DNA from: Planctomycetota bacterium | Lineage (GTDB): Bacteria > Planctomycetota > SZUA-567 > H5-PLA8 > CALKMO01 | DNA: 7,027 bases | Direction of reading: 5' to 3' | Assembly (NCBI GenBank): GCA_026417845.1 | Contig: JAOACM010000236.1 | Location: 1-7,027 of the forward strand | Shown here: positions 6,364 to 7,027 of the stretch, in pieces | Layout: each line of letters opens with the position of its first letter | Numbering within the stretch: the stretch's first letter is position 1 | Position numbers and translations under genes: made by a program | The notes under the pieces: model-generated | The model's input: the letters and a program-made list of their open reading frames with translations, nothing else | Databases searched by the model: none | What the model was told of the DNA's origin: nothing

Positions 6364-7027
6364 TTACTCGGCCGGCAACACGAAGCGTATCGGTTTGTCC
6401 TCCAGCTCGAACTTCTTTTCCTGCTCCCTGCCGCCCGGCATCCGCCACCTGATCGTGACCTCGCCCGGCGTGGTCCTGCCAAAAAACGCCTCGCTCACAC
6501 CCGGCGCCACCGCCCAGGCGCCAAGCGGCATGCGGTCGTTGCGGGCGCTGACCGTCACGGGGCCGGCGAAGCTGCCGCCGGGCGCCAGCACGACGCGGAC
6601 GACCAGCGCCGCACCCTCGCCGGAGGCCTGCTGGAGGACGAAAACTCTGCCGTCCGGCAGGACGAGCGCCATGTCCTGCCAGCCGTCTCCGTTAAGATCC
6701 GCGAGCACCCCCCCCTGCTGCCCGTTAAGAGCGTCGGGGATGATCTGCGCCTCGGCTATGTCAATCGGCTGATGCGCGTGGCCGAAGCTCCGGAAACCCC
6801 GGTTGAAGAAGACCTGCGCGCCCATCTCCGAATATGCCAGAAATATGTCCTGGCGCCCGTCGCTATTGATGTCGCATGCGTTGCCCATGATGCAGCCAGG
6901 CTTGGATATGTAGGAGAACTCCCCGCATATGAAGAACTCGTTGGTGAATTTCCCTCCGCCGGCGTTCTGCCACACTCTGGGGCTGTCTTCGGCCATAGTC
7001 AGGACGTCGAGCCTGCCGTCGGCATCG
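6364..7027 (-). CDS. FG-GAP/VCBS repeat protein with ASPIC/UnbV-like C-terminus (5' end outside window)
   Basis: The last 220 residues are visible; the frame is open to the right edge and ends in TAA at 6364-6366. Seen: three Asp-rich loops of the calcium-binding type, DADGRLDVL at the window edge, DINSDGRQDIF and DLNGDGWQDMAL. Each is followed by hydrophobic strands such as AQVFFNRG and GRVFVLQQ, the spacing expected of FG-GAP/VCBS propeller blades. The final 90 or so residues contain VVRVVLAPGG, then EAFFGRTTPGEVTIRWRMPGG, close to the ASPIC/UnbV C-terminal pattern (a GLG-like turn, then V-x-hydrophobic-x-W-x-x-GG). Known: these proteins are usually exported and act in surface structures or adhesion. 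An ATG at 6996 lies inside a repeat and is not the real start. The remaining N-terminus, including any signal peptide, is outside the window. Confidence 0.85.
   Translation of the reverse strand, partial: DADGRLDVLTMAEDSPRVWQNAGGGKFTNEFFICGEFSYISKPGCIMGNACDINSDGRQDIFLAYSEMGAQVFFNRGFRSFGHAHQPIDIAEAQIIPDALNGQQGGVLADLNGDGWQDMALVLPDGRVFVLQQASGEGAALVVRVVLAPGGSFAGPVTVSARNDRMPLGAWAVAPGVSEAFFGRTTPGEVTIRWRMPGGREQEKKFELEDKPIRFVLPAE

Noticed and set aside
6182..6448. Minus-strand frame of 88 codons, with a possible 30-residue version ending AVPPGVRYYV
   Set aside because: It begins inside the FG-GAP gene in another frame. The inner ATG has no ribosome binding site, and the middle is Gly-rich only because it crosses the G-tracts. 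The coding-looking tail is too short to support a gene.
6155..6772. Plus-strand open frame of 205 codons across the intergenic gap and the FG-GAP gene
   Set aside because: More than half of it overlaps FG-GAP repeats in antisense. It has no family motif and no convincing ribosome binding site.

Overview
The window is GC-rich bacterial DNA, and everything I can support as coding lies on the minus strand. In the direction of transcription (right to left) the order is: the C-terminal end of a secreted-type FG-GAP/VCBS repeat protein (6364 to beyond 7027), a gap of 339 bases, a large membrane-anchored PQQ-like beta-propeller protein (2701-6024), and a PEP-synthase/PPDK-type ATP-grasp phosphotransferase (2704 to beyond position 1). 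The last gene starts with GTG inside the stop codon of the propeller gene (GTGA overlap), so these two genes form a translationally coupled pair.

The phosphotransferase has to be read by hand because its stop lies off the left edge. The frame from 2704 stays open for 901 codons to the window edge and carries every ATP-site residue expected for pyruvate phosphate dikinase. A region of about 450 residues follows the ATP-grasp domain before the swivelling His domain appears to begin near residue 825. That order resembles rifampin phosphotransferase more than classical PPDK, where the His domain directly follows the ATP-grasp domain. The acceptor substrate is unknown.

The propeller protein has a hydrophobic N-terminus with a likely membrane segment. 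It then has about 12 blade-end motifs, probably forming two propellers, interrupted by an OB-fold-like insert and a Gly/Ala/Ser-rich linker. The FG-GAP protein upstream has Asp-rich calcium-site loops and an ASPIC/UnbV-like C-terminus. The two upstream products look like cell-surface or periplasmic scaffold proteins, and the downstream enzyme looks cytosolic. What they do together cannot be read from the sequence.

The gap at 6025-6363 holds a GC hairpin just after the FG-GAP stop, a four-tract G-quadruplex motif on the mRNA strand, and a few short palindromes. I see no convincing promoter consensus there. No RNA genes, insertion sequences or CRISPR arrays were seen. The protein types, together with heavy use of ATA (Ile) and AGG (Arg) codons despite high GC, suggest an uncultured environmental bacterium, perhaps near the Planctomycetota/Lentisphaerota/Omnitrophota. 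That placement is weak.
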